9,674 bases of DNA from contig DDUM01000096.1 of NCBI GenBank assembly GCA_002344795.1, positions 1-9,674 of the forward strand, given 5' to 3'. Shown piece after piece: positions 7,459 through 9,674 of the stretch. Numbering within the stretch: position 1 is the stretch's first letter; each line of letters begins with the position of its first letter. The notes beneath the pieces were generated by a model. The model was not told where the DNA came from. It worked only from the letters and a program-made list of their open reading frames with translations, and made no database searches. This DNA comes from Flammeovirgaceae bacterium UBA2338. GTDB lineage: Bacteria > Bacteroidota > Bacteroidia > Cytophagales > Cyclobacteriaceae. Made by a program: the position numbers and the translations under genes.

Positions 7459-8673
7459 TTAAAAGCTTCCAGTAAGGAATTCAAGGTTGATAATGGATAA
7501 GTTATATTGGTGCAGTGCGGAAATATAATTGGTGCGCAATGCCAGTGCTGAATTCAAAGATTGCAGATACATGAGATAATTTATTTCTCCTGCTGCCAAC
7601 GATTTTTTGGATTGAGAAATAATAAGTTCTGCTTGTTGTAACGCAGTAGTTTCGAAGTAACTCAAATTAGCTTCGTTCTTAAGCCTTTCACGATCCGCTT
7701 GCGCAACTTTTTGTTCAACGGCTTGTTGTAGGTAGATGGCCTTTTTTGTTTCGGATTCCATCTGATAGCGCGCTGCTTTGGTGCGGGCAATTTGAGGTTT
7801 GATCCACAGAGGTAGGGAAACACCAACTTCAAACCCATGGAAACGAGATCCGCTTCCATAATACTCCTCTACGCCTACTATGTTTTGATAACCAACAAAG
7901 CTTTGGTTAAAATAGCCAAATGTAAGGTCTGGCAGAAACCCATTTTGTTGTACACGCTTTTGTTCCTGTGCAATGTTTATTTGCTGCTGTTGATAGGACA
8001 GCTCTGCATTGGTTATCGATGTAGTTTGCCCAAGCCAGGGCAACGGAGTCAGCTCACCCATCGGTAAAACGGGTTCGTTGGTTTGTAATAAAGTTTGCAA
8101 ATGTCTTTGCTCTATATCAATTTCAGATTGCTGCTGTTGCAGCGCATTCTTCGAGGCCAGAAGATTGGCCTCTCCAGTCAACTTCTCTAACAAAGTGGCT
8201 TCTCCTGCACGATACTTAGTCTCCATAATGCGGGTCAACTCAGTGTAAAGACTATCTTCTGCTTTCAACAGCTTATTCACGGCAATTAGGAAATGTAATT
8301 TTTCGAACGATACTTTTACATCATTTATTAACTGATGTTGCACCACTGTAAGCTTTTTTTCTGCTCCGCCCAGATGAGCTTTGCCCAAACGAGCTTTAGC
8401 AGCCAGTAATGATGGGAAAGGAATCGTTTGGGTAATTTTTAAATTATTGTCTTGAGCTCTAGAATTAACCTGGCCGAATGTAAAAGCTGCTGACAGTTTG
8501 CCGATATCAACCTCTGACTTTTTTAATTGATCGAAGTATTTCACTTCTGAAAAAGTTGCAGCGACCCACCCATTATTTTTTAATGCCAGATCAACCGCCT
8601 CTTGCTGCGAGATGGGTTGGGCGTAAGCCGAGTAAAAGAAAATAAGTATGGGAAATAAAATTAAACGATTCAT
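7459..8673 (-). CDS. TolC family outer-membrane efflux channel (CzcC-type)
   Basis: This is the outer-membrane exit duct of the tripartite efflux system. The 404-residue protein begins with a signal peptide (MNRLILFPILIFFYSAYA, predicted cleavage after Ala18 before QP). There is no lipobox, unlike many TolC-like proteins in other groups. Two repeated outer-membrane-efflux halves are recognisable. Long Gln/Ala/Leu-rich amphipathic helices run at about 80-185 and 225-265, with further helices after 295 that end in a typical AGEINYLMYLQSLNSALALRT-like helix near 360-380. Beta-strand segments lie between, such as FLPDLTFGYFNQSF and FEVGVSLPLW. The length suits CzcC/CusC relatives. Its ATG overlaps the stop of the pump gene (ATGA), so translational coupling is likely, and the adaptor gene follows after 10 bases. 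The gene appears complete. Confidence 0.95.
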   Translation of the reverse strand: MNRLILFPILIFFYSAYAQPISQQEAVDLALKNNGWVAATFSEVKYFDQLKKSEVDIGKLSAAFTFGQVNSRAQDNNLKITQTIPFPSLLAAKARLGKAHLGGAEKKLTVVQHQLINDVKVSFEKLHFLIAVNKLLKAEDSLYTELTRIMETKYRAGEATLLEKLTGEANLLASKNALQQQQSEIDIEQRHLQTLLQTNEPVLPMGELTPLPWLGQTTSITNAELSYQQQQINIAQEQKRVQQNGFLPDLTFGYFNQSFVGYQNIVGVEEYYGSGSRFHGFEVGVSLPLWIKPQIARTKAARYQMESETKKAIYLQQAVEQKVAQADRERLKNEANLSYFETTALQQAELIISQSKKSLAAGEINYLMYLQSLNSALALRTNYISALHQYNLSIINLEFLTGSF

Positions 8674-9674
8674 GATTCAAGGGATTTACTTTTTTTTTCG
8701 AAAATCGTGTAAAGCAACGGAAGCACTACCAACGTAAGTAAGGTGGCTGTTACCAATCCGCCAATTACAACGGTGGCAAGGGGTCTTTGAACTTCTGCCC
8801 CGGAACCCGTAGAAAGTGCCATTGGCAAAAACCCAAGTGAGGCGACAAAAGCAGTCATTAACACTGGCCGTAATCGAGTTTGGGTCCCGGTTTTTACCAA
8901 GTCATTCATGGAGAGCTTTGATGATCGCAAAGAATTGAATTCGGCCACCAATACGATCCCATTCAAAACGGCTACGCCAAACAATGCAATGAAACCAACG
9001 CCTGCAGAGATGCTAAAGGGCATGTCTCTTAACCACAAAGCGAAGATTCCTCCTATCGCTGAAAATGGAATGGCTGAAAAGATCAACAAACTTTGTCGTA
9101 GCGAATGAAAAGTGAAGTAGAGCAAAAGAAAGATTAAAATTAGAGCGACAGGTAAAGCAACAGCGAGTCGCTGCTTGGCTTCTTCCAGATTTTGAAATGA
9201 GCCACCGTATGTGGTGTAGTAGCCGGGTTCGAATTTTACATTTTCAGTAATTAGTTTATCGATGTCGTCTACAATACTCTCCACATCACGGCCGCGTACG
9301 TTAAATCCAACTACAATTCTTCGTTGCGCATTATCCCGTTGAATTTGGTTGGGGCCGGAGATCAATTCTATTGAAGCGAGCTGATCCAGAGGAACCTGAT
9401 GACCATCATTTGCGGTTACAAAAACATTTTTGACGTCTTCAATATTTTTGCGATTCTTCTTGTCTAAACGCACCACCAGGTCAAACCGTTTTTCATTTTC
9501 AAAAACGAGACCAGCAATTTCTCCGGCAAAAGCGCTACGCAATACTCTGTTTCCTTCTTCCACGGAGAGACCAAATTGAGCAAGACGTTTTCGGTTCCAC
9601 TTCACTACAATTTGTGGAAGCCCCGAGATGGGTTCAACAAAAATATCTTGAGCCCCTGAAACCTGCTGAGCCAA
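8670..9674 (-). CDS. Heavy-metal efflux RND pump, CzcA/CusA family, C-terminal part
   Basis: This is the inner-membrane proton-driven pump of the efflux complex. Only the last 334 codons lie in the window. The frame is open at the right edge, where a TTG is merely the first codon visible, and a full family member has about 1,030-1,050 residues. The visible part begins in the periplasmic porter and docking region (QIVVKWNRKRLAQFGLS, FAGEIAGLVFENEKRFDLVVRL). The C-terminal membrane bundle follows, TM8 to TM12. It includes GVAVLNGIVLVAEFNSLR, RLRPVLMTAFVASLGFLPMAL, STGSGAEVQRPLATVVIGG and the last helix LLTLVVLPLLYTIF. These stretches closely match the heavy-metal (HME) branch rather than drug pumps of the AcrB type. 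The TM4 acidic residues that predict the ion are outside the window, so zinc, cobalt, cadmium, copper or silver cannot be chosen. An A9 run (8690-8698 on the other strand as T9) sits in the cytoplasmic tail, just before the ATGA overlap with the TolC gene. Confidence 0.97.
   Translation of the reverse strand: MAQQVSGAQDIFVEPISGLPQIVVKWNRKRLAQFGLSVEEGNRVLRSAFAGEIAGLVFENEKRFDLVVRLDKKNRKNIEDVKNVFVTANDGHQVPLDQLASIELISGPNQIQRDNAQRRIVVGFNVRGRDVESIVDDIDKLITENVKFEPGYYTTYGGSFQNLEEAKQRLAVALPVALILIFLLLYFTFHSLRQSLLIFSAIPFSAIGGIFALWLRDMPFSISAGVGFIALFGVAVLNGIVLVAEFNSLRSSKLSMNDLVKTGTQTRLRPVLMTAFVASLGFLPMALSTGSGAEVQRPLATVVIGGLVTATLLTLVVLPLLYTIFEKKSKSLES

Noticed and set aside
7449..7484. Longer adaptor start at 7484, giving 12 more residues
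   Set aside because: It places residues before a complete lipoprotein signal peptide and overlaps the TolC gene by 26 bases. The ATG at 7448 gives a 10-base gap and a proper signal.

Overview
The window looks like the chromosome of a member of the Bacteroidota, probably a Cytophagales-type bacterium. The evidence is a THUMP-like/PG_1098-type methyltransferase (a family I associate mainly with this phylum), a heavy-metal RND operon in the order pump, TolC, lipoprotein adaptor, AT-rich start regions without strong Shine-Dalgarno sequences, and a moderate to low GC content. The assignment rests on protein resemblance from memory, not on a search.

Left part (1-4196, + strand): a tightly packed Type III restriction-modification operon. 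It holds the C-terminal two thirds or so of the modification methyltransferase (Mod, cut by the window edge), then a small, strongly acidic 116-residue protein of unknown function, then a complete Res subunit with superfamily 2 helicase motifs and a PD-ExK nuclease. The three genes overlap at ATGA and TAATG junctions, so the small protein is built into the operon rather than lying beside it. This third gene is the best candidate in the window for something undescribed. The specificity-determining part of mod is clearly more AT-rich than the flanking parts of the same gene, which suggests exchange of the target recognition region.

Middle part (4199-6311): a 63-residue protein with two membrane segments starts 2 bases after res and ends 8 bases inside a convergent gene. 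That gene encodes a class I SAM-dependent methyltransferase with a THUMP-like C-terminus. Divergent from it, across a gap of about 39 bases, is a predicted lipoprotein with a beta-rich C-terminal half that I do not recognise.

Right part (6324-9674, - strand): a heavy-metal efflux operon read right to left. It encodes the inner-membrane RND pump (CzcA/CusA family, only the C-terminal 334 residues in the window), the outer-membrane TolC/CzcC-type channel, and the periplasmic adaptor (CzcB/CusB type), a predicted lipoprotein. Together they would form an envelope-spanning cation exporter. The pump's metal-determining TM4 segment lies outside the window, so the ion cannot be named.

I see no tRNA, rRNA, CRISPR array, insertion sequence or integrase. 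No stretch over 300 bases lacks a gene, and the longest non-coding gap is about 39 bases.
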